Positions 1-8,345 of a stretch of DNA of 64,000 bases are shown here, in pieces. Numbering within the stretch: the first letter of the stretch is position 1; the number at the start of each line of letters is the position of its first letter. The position numbers were made by a program, and so were the translations under genes. The notes beneath the pieces are model-generated. The model worked only from the letters and a program-made list of their open reading frames with translations, ran no database searches and was not told the origin of the DNA. Source of the stretch: Sulfitobacter albidus (GTDB taxonomy: Bacteria; Pseudomonadota; Alphaproteobacteria; Rhodobacterales; Rhodobacteraceae); assembly GCF_018200035.1 (NCBI RefSeq), contig NZ_CP073581.1, positions 492,501 through 556,500 on the forward strand, written 5' to 3'.

Positions 1-478
1 GCTTTGCGGCAATTTCCACTGCCTGATCGCCGATGCAGGTCAGATCGGGGTGCGCCCAGCCGTCCAGCGCGTCCAGTGCCACACGTGCGGGGCCGCGCCC
101 GGCGTCGGCGGCAAAGCGTTGCAGATAGACAGCGCCACGCCCCGCCGAAAGGCTGACAAGCGCCGGGCGCTGCGCGTCGAGGGAAAGCGCGTCCATCAGC
201 GGAATACCGACGGCGGGAATACCCAGGCCAAGGGCCAGCCCCCGCGCGGCCGCGACGGAGATGCGGATGCCGGTGAAATTTCCTGGCCCGGTGCCGACGC
301 CGATGGCCTGAAGCTGCTCCGGCGGGACACCGGCCTCCGCCAGCACCTCGGAGATCATGGGCATCAGACGCTCTGCCTGACCGCGTGCGAGATCTTCGTG
401 CGCGGCGCCGATGACATCGCCCTCATGCCATAGGGCGACTCCGCAGTATGGGCCCGAGGTGCTGAGACCGAGGATCAT
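1..478 (-). CDS. tsaB: TsaB, tRNA threonylcarbamoyladenosine biosynthesis protein (3' end off window)
   Basis: TsaB is the non-catalytic partner of TsaD in making the t6A modification at position 37 of ANN-decoding tRNAs in the cytoplasm. I translated the minus strand by hand: it starts ATG at 478 with MILGLSTSGPYCGVAL, an ASKHA-like N-terminus, and carries the family signature GTGPGNFTGIR around residue 60. About 159 codons are present; the frame is open to the left edge, so the C-terminus is missing. A GGAC-type purine stretch precedes the ATG. It lies 15 bases downstream of the Nfu gene on the same strand, so co-transcription is likely (inference). Confidence 0.9.
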   Translation of the reverse strand, partial: MILGLSTSGPYCGVALWHEGDVIGAAHEDLARGQAERLMPMISEVLAEAGVPPEQLQAIGVGTGPGNFTGIRISVAAARGLALGLGIPAVGIPLMDALSLDAQRPALVSLSAGRGAVYLQRFAADAGRGPARVALDALDGWAHPDLTCIGDQAVEIAAK

Positions 479-493
479 GTCCCGTTTGCGTGC

Positions 494-1057
494 TTACTGT
501 GCGACGGGGCGGACTTCGGTCACTTCGGGGATGTAGTGGCGCAGCAGGTTCTCGATGCCCATCTTGAGCGTCAGCGTCGACGAGGGGCAGCCCGCGCAGG
601 CGCCCTGCATGTGCAGATAGACCACGCCGCGGTCGAATCCGTGGAACGTGATGTCGCCCCCGTCCTGCGCCACGGCGGGGCGCACGCGGCTGTCGAGCAA
701 TTCCTTGATTTGGCCCACGACCTCGGCATCCTCGCCGCTATGCTCGGCGTGGCCGGAGGCGGCGGTGTGGCCTTCGTCCATCACGGGCTGGCCGGACTGG
801 AAATGCTCCATGATCGCCCCCAGAAGGCTGGGCTTGAGGTGGTCCCACTCGGTCGCATCCTCTTTGGTCACGGTGACAAAATCGGTGCCGAAAAAGACGC
901 CCGTGACGCCCTCAACCGCAAAGATCCGTTGTGCCAGCGGTGATTTGCCCGCGGCCTCGGCGGTCGGGAAATCCGCGGTGCCCATGTCGAGCACGGTCTG
1001 GCCCGGCAGGAATTTCAGCGTGGCGGGGTTCGGCGTGGATTCGGTCTGGATAAACAT
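494..1057 (-). CDS. NifU/Nfu-family iron-sulfur cluster carrier
   Basis: Nfu proteins carry an assembled Fe-S cluster to target apoproteins. The protein has 187 residues with the two expected domains: an Nfu N-terminal domain opening MFIQTESTPNPATLKFLPG, and a C-terminal NifU-like domain with the cluster-binding CAGC motif (Cys154 and Cys157). I chose the ATG at 1057 because the family begins at MFIQTE; the open frame continues 20 codons upstream but those residues look unrelated. It sits just upstream of tsaB on the same strand. Recognition is firm; the exact client proteins cannot be told from sequence. Confidence 0.93.
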   Translation of the reverse strand: MFIQTESTPNPATLKFLPGQTVLDMGTADFPTAEAAGKSPLAQRIFAVEGVTGVFFGTDFVTVTKEDATEWDHLKPSLLGAIMEHFQSGQPVMDEGHTAASGHAEHSGEDAEVVGQIKELLDSRVRPAVAQDGGDITFHGFDRGVVYLHMQGACAGCPSSTLTLKMGIENLLRHYIPEVTEVRPVAQ

Positions 1058-1153
1058 GGGGCGGAGCCTTTCGATGCGGGGTGATCCTGATATGCGGATC
1101 CGGCGCGCCGGTGTCAAGGTTTCTGGAATGGTTCTAAGTTGCGGGGCGGCGGA

Positions 1154-1609
1154 TCAGGTGATCGCTTCGAGCCGTTCCTTGCTCATGTCGCCGGGCACGA
1201 TGGTGATGGGCACGGGCAGGGTGCCGGAGCTGCGCGTGAGCTGGGTGACAAGCGGGCCGGGGCCCTTGCCATCGGTGCCCGCACCCAACACCAGCACGCC
1301 AATCTCGCCGTCCTCGGCGATCTGGGCGATGATTTCGGTGACCGGCTGGCCCTCGCGGATGACAAGCTCCGGGTCGATGCCCTGCCGGTCGCGCATCCAC
1401 TTGGCGTAGACCTCGAAATGGACCTCGATCCGCTCGCGGGCCTCGGCGCGCATGATGTCGCTGACACCGATCCAGTGATTGAATTCTTCGGGCGGGATGA
1501 CCGACAGCACTTCGACCCCGCCGCCGGTCTTGGACGCGCGCATGGCGGCAAAGCGCATGGCGTTGAGACATTCGCGGCTGTCATCGAGCACGACAAGAAA
1601 CTTGCGCAT
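1154..1609 (-). CDS. Universal stress protein, UspA family
   Basis: A single-domain UspA-fold protein of 151 residues, the usual length. It opens MRKFLVVLDDSRECLNAMRFA (the family's beta-1 strand and Asp) and ends with the nucleotide-loop region VLVLGAGTDGKGPGPLVTQL followed by VPITIVPG, resembling the G-x2-G-x9-G-S/T pattern of ATP-binding members. Such proteins are cytoplasmic and linked to stress survival; the specific role here is unknown. The gene is monocistronic by spacing: 96 bases from the Nfu start and 151 bases from the ilvE stop, with a terminator-like double hairpin between it and ilvE. Confidence 0.9.
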   Translation of the reverse strand: MRKFLVVLDDSRECLNAMRFAAMRASKTGGGVEVLSVIPPEEFNHWIGVSDIMRAEARERIEVHFEVYAKWMRDRQGIDPELVIREGQPVTEIIAQIAEDGEIGVLVLGAGTDGKGPGPLVTQLTRSSGTLPVPITIVPGDMSKERLEAIT

Positions 1610-1699
1610 TGTGATTTCCCCCTTGGTGCGCCGATCATGGCGCGGCGGCGGGCTGCATGCAATTGGCTTTTGATAGGTCCAGTTCGCAGCGGCGGGTAT

Positions 1700-1745
1700 C
1701 GGAATTTTTCAAAAATTCCGGTCCGAATTTTTTGGAAAAATTCGG
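1700..1745. terminator. Two tandem AT-rich palindromes downstream of ilvE
   Basis: Two perfect inverted repeats lie back to back. The first pairs 1700-1709 with 1711-1720 (arm CGGAATTTTT, one-base centre). The second pairs 1723-1732 with 1736-1745 (arm CCGAATTTTT, three-base loop). The A/T tracts inside the arms could supply a U-tract in either direction. They sit 15 bases past the ilvE stop, where a rho-independent terminator would be expected. Terminator function is inferred from position and symmetry. Confidence 0.55.
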
Positions 1746-1760
1746 GCCCCGGCAGAGAGG

Positions 1761-2639
1761 TCACGCACCGTCCGACGCGGCCCAGTCCCAATACATCTCG
1801 CGCACGCGCTGTGTCACCGGATTGCCGTTGCCGCCAACCTCATAGGTCGTGTCATCAAAGGCGCGGATGGGGGTGACCTTCATCATGTTGCCCGACAGGA
1901 AAACCTCGTCGGCGGCATGAAAATCGTCAAAACTCAGCACCCGTTCGTGTACCTTCATCCCGTCGGCGCGCATGTTGGACATGTGGCGCGCGCGGGTGAT
2001 CCCGGCAAGAAACGTTCCGTTCGGGATGGGGGTGAATACCTCGCCGTCGCGTACCATGAACACATTTGCCGTCGCCGTCTCCGCCACATTGCCCATGGCA
2101 TCGGCCACCAGCGCGTTGCCAAACCCCTTTTGCCGCGCCTCCGCCAGCATCCGCGCATTGTTGGGATAAAGGCACCCCGCCTTGGCGTTGACCACATTGT
2201 CCTCCAGCACCGGTCGGCGGAACCGCGTGCGGGTGAGGGTGCTGGACGCCTCGGGCGGGGCCATCGGGATCTCTTCGAGCGAGACGCAGAACCCTGTCGC
2301 CCCGGCGCGTGGCACGATGCCCAACTCGTCGCCCTCCAGCGCCCAGTACATCGGGCGGATATAGACCGCCTGCGTATCGGCGTAGCGCGCCAGCCCTTCG
2401 CGGATGATCGCAACCATCTGCGCGGTCTCGACGCTGGGCGTGATCATCAACGCCTCTGCCGAGCGGTTGATCCGCGCGCAATGCGCCTCCAGATCCGGGG
2501 CGAGCCCACCAAAGAGCCGCGCGCCGTCGAACACGGTCGTGCCCAGCCACGCGCCGTGATCGGCGGCCTTGATGACGCTGATGTCACCACTGTGCCAGGT
2601 CCCTTCGAAATAGGTGGCGATATTGGTGCCGGTGGCCAT
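1761..2639 (-). CDS. ilvE: Branched-chain amino acid aminotransferase (class IV PLP enzyme)
   Basis: Transfers the amino group between glutamate and the keto acids of leucine, isoleucine and valine. The protein has 292 residues, typical for IlvE, opening MATGTNIATYFEGTWHSGD. It contains the fold-type IV PLP-lysine region VNAKAGCLYPNNARM (around residues 155-170) and a C-terminal segment DEVFLSGNMMKVTPI of the kind seen in branched-chain aminotransferases. The downstream boundary is the double palindrome at 1700-1745. The small unknown gene at 2652-2882 ends 12 bases upstream of this ATG on the same strand, so the two may share a transcript. A D-amino-acid or 4-amino-4-deoxychorismate lyase assignment is less likely given length and ending. 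Confidence 0.87.
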   Translation of the reverse strand: MATGTNIATYFEGTWHSGDISVIKAADHGAWLGTTVFDGARLFGGLAPDLEAHCARINRSAEALMITPSVETAQMVAIIREGLARYADTQAVYIRPMYWALEGDELGIVPRAGATGFCVSLEEIPMAPPEASSTLTRTRFRRPVLEDNVVNAKAGCLYPNNARMLAEARQKGFGNALVADAMGNVAETATANVFMVRDGEVFTPIPNGTFLAGITRARHMSNMRADGMKVHERVLSFDDFHAADEVFLSGNMMKVTPIRAFDDTTYEVGGNGNPVTQRVREMYWDWAASDGA

Positions 2640-2651
2640 GGCAGGCTCCTT

Positions 2652-2882
2652 TCAGGGGGCGGAGTGGTAGATGCCTTCGGGCAGGTTCAGTGCCGCGGTC
2701 AGATCGCGCAGCTGCGTCGGCGACAGGGTGATTTTGGACACGCGGTCGGTCTTGGGATCCCACTGCTCGATCGTGATCTCGCTGTCAAAGGCGTTGAGCG
2801 TCACGTCCTCGCGCAAGGGGCTTTCGCCCTCATCGACAAGGGTGATCACGGTGGCGTCAAATTCATGCTCGATTGTAAACAT
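2652..2882 (-). CDS. Small conserved-looking protein of unknown function
   Basis: Encodes 76 acidic residues (MFTIEHEFDATVITLVDEGE...) ending in LPEGIYHSAP. No membrane segment or known motif is visible. The sequence looks like a compact beta-rich domain, and codon use (G/C at third positions) matches its neighbours, which supports real coding. It is immediately upstream of ilvE on the same strand with a 12-base gap. Function is not recognised. Confidence 0.7.
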   Translation of the reverse strand: MFTIEHEFDATVITLVDEGESPLREDVTLNAFDSEITIEQWDPKTDRVSKITLSPTQLRDLTAALNLPEGIYHSAP

Positions 2883-3013
2883 GCGGCAAGAGTATCCGAA
2901 CCCTGCGGCGGCGCAAGACCGCCTCTGTCGCGGATGTGAGCATAAAGCCGCTTTCCTGCGTCGCCGGGCGTGCTAGACTTCTGTCCGTGTCCGAAGTGGA
3001 AGGAAACCTATCG

Positions 3014-3724
3014 ATGATTGCCCGTGTTCTGAGTGCCTTGGGTCTTGTTGCTGTTGTGGCGGCTTGTGAACCCGTGCCGGGGGGCGGCACCGCGTCGACG
3101 CCGACCGCAACACCGGCGGCGACACCGCAGACCGCACGCGGGGCTGCGCGCAGCTTTGCGCGGGTCGTGCAGACGGTTGAGCCTGTGGCAGAACGCGAGT
3201 GCCGTGCGCGCACCCAAAACGTCAATTGCGATTTCAACATCGTCGTTGATGACCGTCCCGGACAGCCTGCCAATGCCTACCAGACACTCGACCGGCAGGG
3301 GCGTCCGATCATCGCCTTCACGCTTGGCCTGATCGATGACGCGCGCAACGCGGATGAGTTGGCGTTTGTGCTGGGCCACGAGGCGGCACATCACATCGCG
3401 GGCCACATCGGGCGCCAGCAGCAGAACGCGGTTGCGGGGGCGGTGATCTTCGCCGGTCTGGCGACGCTCAGCGGGGGCGATGCCTCTGCGGTGCGCACGG
3501 CGCAGCGGCTGGGTGCGCAGGTGGGCGCGCGCAGCTATTCCAAGGAGTTCGAGCTTGAGGCCGACGCGCTGGGCACCATCATCACGTCACGCGCGGGATA
3601 CAATCCGCTGCGAGGGGCTGAATTCTTTACCCGTATCCCTGATCCTGGCGACAAGTTTTTGGGCACGCATCCGCCCAACCGCGACCGCATCGACATCGTG
3701 CGCCGCACGGCTGCTGGTCTTTAG
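3014..3724 (+). CDS. M48-family metalloprotease lipoprotein
   Basis: A periplasmic zinc metallopeptidase of the M48 (BepA/LoiP-like) group, probably involved in outer-membrane protein quality control. The start at 3014 follows an AAGGAAA ribosome site and gives a clean lipoprotein signal: hydrophobic MIARVLSALGLVAVVAAC with lipobox Cys18, then a Pro/Thr-rich linker. The catalytic motif HEAAH lies at residues 122-126 in GHEAAHHIAGHIGRQQ, and the downstream Glu ligand is likely in EFELEADALG. Length is 236 residues, with no TPR tail as in BepA. An open frame extends 26 codons further upstream but lacks a signal peptide. Its stop overlaps the convergent gene by four bases. Confidence 0.88.
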   Translation: MIARVLSALGLVAVVAACEPVPGGGTASTPTATPAATPQTARGAARSFARVVQTVEPVAERECRARTQNVNCDFNIVVDDRPGQPANAYQTLDRQGRPIIAFTLGLIDDARNADELAFVLGHEAAHHIAGHIGRQQQNAVAGAVIFAGLATLSGGDASAVRTAQRLGAQVGARSYSKEFELEADALGTIITSRAGYNPLRGAEFFTRIPDPGDKFLGTHPPNRDRIDIVRRTAAGL

Positions 3725-4002
3725 ACCGGCAGCCGCCCGGACGCAGGACGGCGCAGGCGGATTACGATCCCCACGCATGAAATCACGATAAAGAAAGTCT
3801 GGATCAGCGCGGCGGGCAGGTTGAAATTGCTCGTCAGCCCGATCAGCACTGCACTTGCGGCCGTGAGGTTGATGGTGAAATACGCCGTCGAGCGGCTACA
3901 CAGGATGTGCAGGGTGAGCAGCGCGTAATTGCCGACGTAAAGGGCGAACCCGAGCAAACCGATTGCGTCGGCCAGGGCCGGGGAAAGAAAATCGAATGTC
4001 AT
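3721..4002 (-). CDS. Small inner-membrane protein, CBU_0592-like
   Basis: Encodes 93 residues from the ATG at 4002 (MTFDFLSPALADAIGLLGFALYVGNYALL). Three hydrophobic segments span roughly residues 11-33, 39-58 and 60-82, followed by a basic tail RLRRPASGRLPV that would stay in the cytoplasm. The arrangement resembles the CBU_0592 family of three-helix membrane proteins, whose function is unknown. The 19-codon extension possible upstream is not hydrophobic and looks non-native. The gene ends tail-to-tail with the M48 gene. Confidence 0.65.
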   Translation of the reverse strand: MTFDFLSPALADAIGLLGFALYVGNYALLTLHILCSRSTAYFTINLTAASAVLIGLTSNFNLPAALIQTFFIVISCVGIVIRLRRPASGRLPV

Positions 4003-4152
4003 TTGTGTATCCACTTGAAAATAGTCTGGGTCGCGGCCGAAAATTGGCCAGAACGGCATCCGATAATCACGTTGTCTGCCGTGGTATCTGCCTATCCCAC
4101 CCTAGCCTGCGCACCAAGTAGGGTTTTCCGGACCTTTGGGGGCGGGAGAGGC

Positions 4153-4773
4153 CTAGAGGCTCAGCGCGATTGCCGCGAAAAAGCAGATTGAAGCCACCAG
4201 AACAAAACCGTGCCAAATGGCATTCTGGAACCGCATGGATTTGCGTTTGTAGATCAATGTGCCCGCCGAATAGGTCAGGCCGCCGATGACGACAAGACCT
4301 AGTGCCTCACCTGGCAGGTTGCGCCACATCGGCCCGATCAGCAGCACCGACAGCCACCCCATTGCGAGATAAAGGGCAAGCGAGCCGCGCGCGTCGGTGC
4401 CCCAGCCGCGCAGCTTTGCCACCGCGCCGATGATCGCAAGCGTCCAAACGACGCCAAGGATGCCGTAGGCAAAGCCCGATCCGATCACCGCAACCAGCGG
4501 CGTGTAGGTGCCCGCGATCTTGAAATAGATGGTGGCGTGGTCGATCCGGTGAAACAGCGGGCGCGTGCGGTCAACCGGCGACATGTGATAAAGCGCGGAG
4601 GCGCCGAAGGCGGCCAGCATGCACATCCCGTAGATCAGCACCGCGCTCACATCCGCCGCACTGCCGGAAGCCTGCCAGATCAGCACGCCCGTTGCGGGCA
4701 GAGCAAACAGAAGGCCTGCGGCATGAATGACACCGTCGGCAATCGTCTCGGGGCGGGAATGTGGGTAGGCCAT
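4153..4773 (-). CDS. Hemolysin III / PAQR-family membrane protein
   Basis: A 206-residue, seven-helix membrane protein of the HlyIII (PAQR-like) family. Family motifs are visible: GVIHAAGLLFALPATG near the N-terminus, the SALYHMSPVDRTRPLFHRIDHATIYFKIAGTYTP stretch carrying the conserved Ser/His/Asp set, and IWHGFVLVASICFF near the C-terminus with the last conserved His. PAQR members are proposed zinc-dependent hydrolases or membrane-homeostasis factors; the haemolysin name is historical and no toxin role should be assumed. It stands alone, separated from its neighbours by about 150 and 50 bases. Confidence 0.9.
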   Translation of the reverse strand: MAYPHSRPETIADGVIHAAGLLFALPATGVLIWQASGSAADVSAVLIYGMCMLAAFGASALYHMSPVDRTRPLFHRIDHATIYFKIAGTYTPLVAVIGSGFAYGILGVVWTLAIIGAVAKLRGWGTDARGSLALYLAMGWLSVLLIGPMWRNLPGEALGLVVIGGLTYSAGTLIYKRKSMRFQNAIWHGFVLVASICFFAAIALSL

Positions 4774-4821
4774 GCGCGAAGCCTATCAAATCTGCGGAAG
4801 GAGCAAAGCGCTAACGGCGCG

Positions 4822-5196
4822 TCACCCGCCGGCAGCTTCGCGGCGCAGGTGCATCCGGTAGAGGATCGGGGCGAGGATGTGGTCATAGACCCGGCACGCG
4901 ATCCAATGGATGCCCGGCGTGTTCACGACCCGCGCGAGCCAACGGTAGCGCGGGATTTCCTGCCACAGCACCACAAAAGCAGGCACACCGCCGTAGATCT
5001 GACCGTTCTTGCGCACGTGCAATCGTTTCGCAGCTGCCTCCGCCGTGACCCCCCAGGCGTCCAGCATCTGCCGGTTGCCCAGATCATCGTACCGGATCGG
5101 CAGCGCATCGCGCGCGCTCAGCTTGGCGTAATGATCAACCTCTCTGCTGCAAATCGGACAGCTGGCGTTGTACAGGACTTCGGTTTCATCGCTCAT
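4822..5196 (-). CDS. DUF393 (DCC family) thiol-disulfide oxidoreductase-like protein
   Basis: A 124-residue protein with the DCC-family opening EVLYNASCPICSREVDHY, in which the CPIC pair (about residues 13-16) resembles a thioredoxin-type redox motif, followed by the conserved aspartate-rich YDDLG segment. The remainder, VPAFVVLWQEIPRYRWLARV...PILYRM, matches the usual DUF393 C-terminal half. The biochemical role of the family is not established; thiol-disulfide exchange is inferred from the CxxC. It is monocistronic by spacing, though only 48 bases from the HlyIII gene. Confidence 0.87.
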   Translation of the reverse strand: MSDETEVLYNASCPICSREVDHYAKLSARDALPIRYDDLGNRQMLDAWGVTAEAAAKRLHVRKNGQIYGGVPAFVVLWQEIPRYRWLARVVNTPGIHWIACRVYDHILAPILYRMHLRREAAGG

Positions 5197-5234
5197 GCAG
5201 ATGATCTATGCGGTGCGGCGCCGATGAAAACCCC

Positions 5235-5579
5235 TCAGCGGGGTTTGTTGCTGTCAATCCACCGCGACATGAGCGCGCGGTCGCGAAAACACTCCGGCGG
5301 GACCTGCGTGCGCTTGAGCTTTGCGATCCGTTCGGCAAAGCCCACCTGTTTCGAAGATGGATAGGCGTTGAACGCACTCTCGCGCGGCTTGTGCGCGTCG
5401 ATCCACGCCGAGAGGCGGGCGCGATCCGCCTCGATCCCCTTGGGCAGGGGGCTACCGGTTTTGGCCGCCAGCGCGCGGGCATAGTCGATCTGCTTTTCGC
5501 TTGCCGGTTGGGGATGGCTTAGCGGTAGCTCAAGCGCTTGTGGCTCTAGAAGGCCGGGAAAACTGAATTGAACGGACAT
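5235..5579 (-). CDS. SOS-controlled small protein with an internal duplication (unknown function)
   Basis: Encodes 114 residues made of two copies of one unit. Copy 1 (about 27-67) begins ASEKQIDYARALAAKTG and ends LSAWIDAHKPR; copy 2 (about 74-114) begins PSSKQVGFAERIAKLKR and ends MSRWIDSNKPR. The conserved skeleton is S-x-K-Q-x3-[YF]-A-x2-[LI]-A ... W-I-D-x-[HN]-K-P-R. The unit reminds me of short repeats at the tails of some DNA topoisomerases and primases, but I cannot name a family. The ATG at 5579 is well served by GGAGGGG. The promoter carries a LexA-type box (see 5609-5637), so a role in DNA damage handling is inferred. Confidence 0.8.
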   Translation of the reverse strand: MSVQFSFPGLLEPQALELPLSHPQPASEKQIDYARALAAKTGSPLPKGIEADRARLSAWIDAHKPRESAFNAYPSSKQVGFAERIAKLKRTQVPPECFRDRALMSRWIDSNKPR

Positions 5580-5608
5580 GACGCCCCTCCGATGTTCCTT
5601 GTTGGACA

Positions 5609-5637
5609 GATATAGAACATTAAGGGAACATTTGCAA
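5609..5637 (-). promoter_or_regulatory. LexA/SOS box embedded in a sigma-70-type promoter
   Basis: On the minus strand the order is TTGCAA (-35, 5632-5637), a 17-base spacer, then TATATC (-10, 5609-5614). The spacer contains GTTC-N7-GTTC (5615-5629), the alphaproteobacterial LexA operator. The box lies 36 bases upstream of the ATG at 5579. LexA bound there would block RNA polymerase, so induction by DNA damage is predicted. Confidence 0.8.
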
Positions 5638-5672
5638 GGGCCAAGCGATAGTCACGCTTGCGGACGGCACGA

Positions 5673-5834
5673 TCATCCGGTCCAGATCGCGAGGAGTTGC
5701 GCGACGGACTGCTGGGTGAGGTAGGCCAAAAAGCCGATAAGCATTATGGTATAGAGCGCGCCAAGGCCGCGGGCCGTCAGGCTGCGATAGCGGATATGTG
5801 CGCGGTCGAGCAGGGCAGAGAGGGGGCGTCGCAT
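5673..5834 (-). CDS. Putative 53-residue single-pass membrane protein
   Basis: From the ATG at 5834, preceded by a strong AAGGAG eight bases upstream, the frame encodes MRRPLSALLDRAHIRYRSL and then one hydrophobic segment (about residues 25-47, ALYTIMLIGFLAYLTQQSVAQLLAI). The positively charged N-terminus predicts an N-in orientation. An alternative ATG 11 codons upstream lacks a good ribosome site. The good ribosome site and amphipathic layout support it, but nothing else identifies the gene. It lies between the SOS gene and rimO on the same strand. Confidence 0.5.
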   Translation of the reverse strand: MRRPLSALLDRAHIRYRSLTARGLGALYTIMLIGFLAYLTQQSVAQLLAIWTG

Positions 5835-5936
5835 CGGGGGCTCCTTGCTGAGGGATGCAAGAGGCATGCGCGCGAAAGGTTAACAACGGCAACAGGCGCC
5901 GCGCGGCGATTTCAAGGGTGGCGCAACGCGCGTTTC

Positions 5937-7307
5937 CTACACCAGCCGCCCCCACAGATCGTATTCACCGGCCTCATCCACCTCGACTTCGACCAGATCA
6001 CCGACGGAAAGCCGCTCGAACCCTTCGTCGATGAACAGGTTGCCGTCGATTTCGGGCGCGTCTGCCTTGGTGCGGCAGGTGGCGGCCTCCGCGTCGATTT
6101 CATCCACCAGCACCTGCATGCGGCTTCCCACCTTGACGGCCAGCTTGGCCTCGGAAATCGCCTGTGCCTTGGCCATGAAGCGGTCCCAGCGGTCCTGTTT
6201 GATCTCTTCGGGGACGTGATCGGGCAGCGCGTTTGACCGCGCGCCCTCCACGTTTTCGTACTGAAAGCAGCCGACACGGTCCAGCTGCGCCTCGTCCATC
6301 CAGTCGAGCAGGGTCTGGAATTCGGCTTCCGTCTCGCCGGGGTAGCCGACGATGAATGTCGATCGCAGGGTGATATCGGGGCAGACCGCGCGCCACGCGG
6401 CGATTTCGTCGAGGGTGCGCGAGGCGGCGGCAGGCCGTGCCATGCGTTTGAGCGTATCGGGGTGTGCGTGCTGGAACGGGATGTCGAGATAGGGCAGCAC
6501 CAGCCCCTCGGCCATCAGCGGGATCAGCTGGCGCACGTGCGGGTAAGGATAGACGTAGTGCAGGCGCACCCAGGCGCCGAGGCTGCCCAGATCGCGGGCC
6601 AGATCGGTGATATGGGCGCGGTGGCCGCGATCCTCGGCGTGCTTGATGTCGACCCCATAGGCGGAAGTATCCTGGCTGATGACCAGCAGCTCTTTGACAC
6701 CGTTTTCGACAAGTTTTTCCGCCTCGCGCAGCACCGCATGGGCGGGACGGCTTTGCAGCCGTCCGCGCATGTCGGGGATGATGCAGAACTTGCACTTGTG
6801 ATTGCAGCCTTCCGAGATCTTCAGGTAGCTGAAATGCCGGGGCGTCAGCGAGACACCGGACGCAGGCAGCAGATCAATGAACGGATCGGGATCGGGTGGC
6901 ACGGCGGCGTGCACCGCGTCGAGCACACGCTCGTACTGATGCGGGCCCGTGACGGCGAGCACCTTTGGATGCGTACCGGTGATGTAGTCGGGCTCTGCAC
7001 CAAGGCAGCCGGTGACGATCACACGACCGTTCTCGGTCAGCGCCTCACCGATGGCGTCAAGGCTCTCTGCCTTGGCCGAATCAAGAAAGCCGCAGGTGTT
7101 CACGATCACCGCATCCGCGCCCGTATAATCGGGCGAGATGGCGTAGCCTTCGGCGCGCAGGCGGGTCAGGATACGCTCGGAATCGACCAGCGCCTTTGGA
7201 CAGCCAAGGCTGACCATGCCGATGGTGGGTTGGCCGTTGCGGGGCGCGTCGGTGATCCGCGCGCGGGGTGCAAGATCGGGGCGCAGGTCTGGTGGATTTG
7301 TGCTCAT
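5937..7307 (-). CDS. rimO: Ribosomal protein S12 methylthiotransferase RimO
   Basis: RimO is a radical-SAM methylthiotransferase that modifies an aspartate of ribosomal protein S12. All three domains are visible in 456 residues: the MTTase N-terminal domain with its cluster cysteines (Cys36, Cys72, Cys101), the radical-SAM core with CNHKCKFC (Cys168, Cys172, Cys175), and a C-terminal TRAM domain with [25 protein letters not shown] and a terminal [19 protein letters not shown]. The phrase [14 protein letters not shown] separates RimO from MiaB. I prefer the ATG at 7307; the extra 12 codons upstream are proline-rich and not family-like. The gene is 36 bases downstream of the rhodanese gene on the same strand. 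Confidence 0.95.
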   Translation of the reverse strand: MSTNPPDLRPDLAPRARITDAPRNGQPTIGMVSLGCPKALVDSERILTRLRAEGYAISPDYTGADAVIVNTCGFLDSAKAESLDAIGEALTENGRVIVTGCLGAEPDYITGTHPKVLAVTGPHQYERVLDAVHAAVPPDPDPFIDLLPASGVSLTPRHFSYLKISEGCNHKCKFCIIPDMRGRLQSRPAHAVLREAEKLVENGVKELLVISQDTSAYGVDIKHAEDRGHRAHITDLARDLGSLGAWVRLHYVYPYPHVRQLIPLMAEGLVLPYLDIPFQHAHPDTLKRMARPAAASRTLDEIAAWRAVCPDITLRSTFIVGYPGETEAEFQTLLDWMDEAQLDRVGCFQYENVEGARSNALPDHVPEEIKQDRWDRFMAKAQAISEAKLAVKVGSRMQVLVDEIDAEAATCRTKADAPEIDGNLFIDEGFERLSVGDLVEVEVDEAGEYDLWGRLV

Positions 7308-7343
7308 GCTCTGCGCTATAGGGCAGTGCGGCGGTTTGGGCAA

Positions 7344-7817
7344 TCAGGGCCGCACGACGGGTAACCCGGCGGCGATCCATCCCGGCCCCGCGCCGGAGCC
7401 GAGCATCCCCTCGGGCACGTCGATGATGTTGGTAAATCCTGCGGCGGTCAGGCGTTTGCTGAGCCCACGCGAGCGCACGCCGCGCGCGCAGATCAGCGCG
7501 ATGGGCCTGGTGCCGGCAACCTCTCGCAATGCGGCCACGAAATCTTCGCGGCGCATGTCGAGCGGTACGGCACCCGCGCCGACACCCGTACGCGCCCATT
7601 CATCGGGGCGGCGGATGTCGATCAGAGTGATCGCGCCGGATGTGGCGGCGGCGTGGGCGTCCTGAACGCTCAGCGCATCATCTGATACCTCGGCGCCCAC
7701 GTTAAACCAGCGCGCACCCCCAAACAGCGCCAGTGCTGCGCCGCCAACCAGAATACCCCGCCGTGCAAGGGCACGACGGGGTCTCTGGTCATCGGGGGAG
7801 GGGAACCCCGACGTCAT
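7344..7817 (-). CDS. Rhodanese-domain protein with N-terminal membrane anchor/signal
   Basis: A 157-residue protein: a basic N-terminus (RRALARRGILVGGAALALFGG, about residues 13-36) that would act as an uncleaved anchor or export signal, then one rhodanese domain. The active-site loop reads CARGVRS with the catalytic cysteine at about 121, and IDIRRPDEWARTGVGAGAVPLDM is the usual rhodanese beta-strand/loop. Such domains transfer sulfane sulfur to thiols or cyanide; the likely location is periplasmic. The upstream YHS gene ends 3 bases before this ATG, so the two are probably one operon. Confidence 0.88.
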   Translation of the reverse strand: MTSGFPSPDDQRPRRALARRGILVGGAALALFGGARWFNVGAEVSDDALSVQDAHAAATSGAITLIDIRRPDEWARTGVGAGAVPLDMRREDFVAALREVAGTRPIALICARGVRSRGLSKRLTAAGFTNIIDVPEGMLGSGAGPGWIAAGLPVVRP

Positions 7818-7820
7818 GGA

Positions 7821-8345
7821 TCAGCCTTTGGGCGCCGCCGAGGACCACTGGGGAATGGCGCGATCGGAAGCAGGTTGCGGGTCAAGGCTGGGCCAATTGG
7901 ATGTCGACAGGTTCAGATTGCCGGGAATGTCCTCTTCCCAGAAGCCGACGACGTTTTTCGTGATGTTGAGATAAAGCTTGTCGTCCACAATCCGCCACAG
8001 CGTCGGGTTGCCCGGCACCTTGCCACCCTTGGCGACGCCGTAGGCGCAGTGGCCATCGTATTGGGGCGCATATTTGGCGGGATTGGCGAGGAACGCCTCG
8101 CGGTTCTCTTCGGACGAGAAGGCGAATGTAGCACCATTATACTCCGCCGTGATCGCCTTGTTGCCCGGAACCGGGGCGGGCTGGGATTGGCCGACGGGGT
8201 TCTGGGGCAGCGAGAAATAGGCGACGACATCGTAGCCCGATGCGGCAAAGCCCGTGTCATCGACGTACTGATCGCCGGCAAAGGCGGCACTGGCAAAGCT
8301 GATGGCGGTCGCGGTGGCCGCGATGGCGAGGGTAAAGCGGTTCAT
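7821..8345 (-). CDS. Secreted YHS-domain protein
   Basis: A 174-residue exported protein. The ATG at 8345 follows a CAGGAGAG ribosome site and starts a textbook Sec signal (MNRFTLAIAATATAISFASAAFA, cleaved before GDQYVDD). The mature part has the YHS pattern: GYDVVAYFSLPQNPVGQ, YNGATFAFSSEENREAFLANPAKYAPQYDGHCAYGVAKG. YHS domains often bind metal; the histidine and cysteine in DGHCAYGVAKG are candidate ligands. It directly precedes the rhodanese gene (3-base gap), suggesting a periplasmic redox or metal function shared by the pair (inference). Confidence 0.87.
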   Translation of the reverse strand: MNRFTLAIAATATAISFASAAFAGDQYVDDTGFAASGYDVVAYFSLPQNPVGQSQPAPVPGNKAITAEYNGATFAFSSEENREAFLANPAKYAPQYDGHCAYGVAKGGKVPGNPTLWRIVDDKLYLNITKNVVGFWEEDIPGNLNLSTSNWPSLDPQPASDRAIPQWSSAAPKG

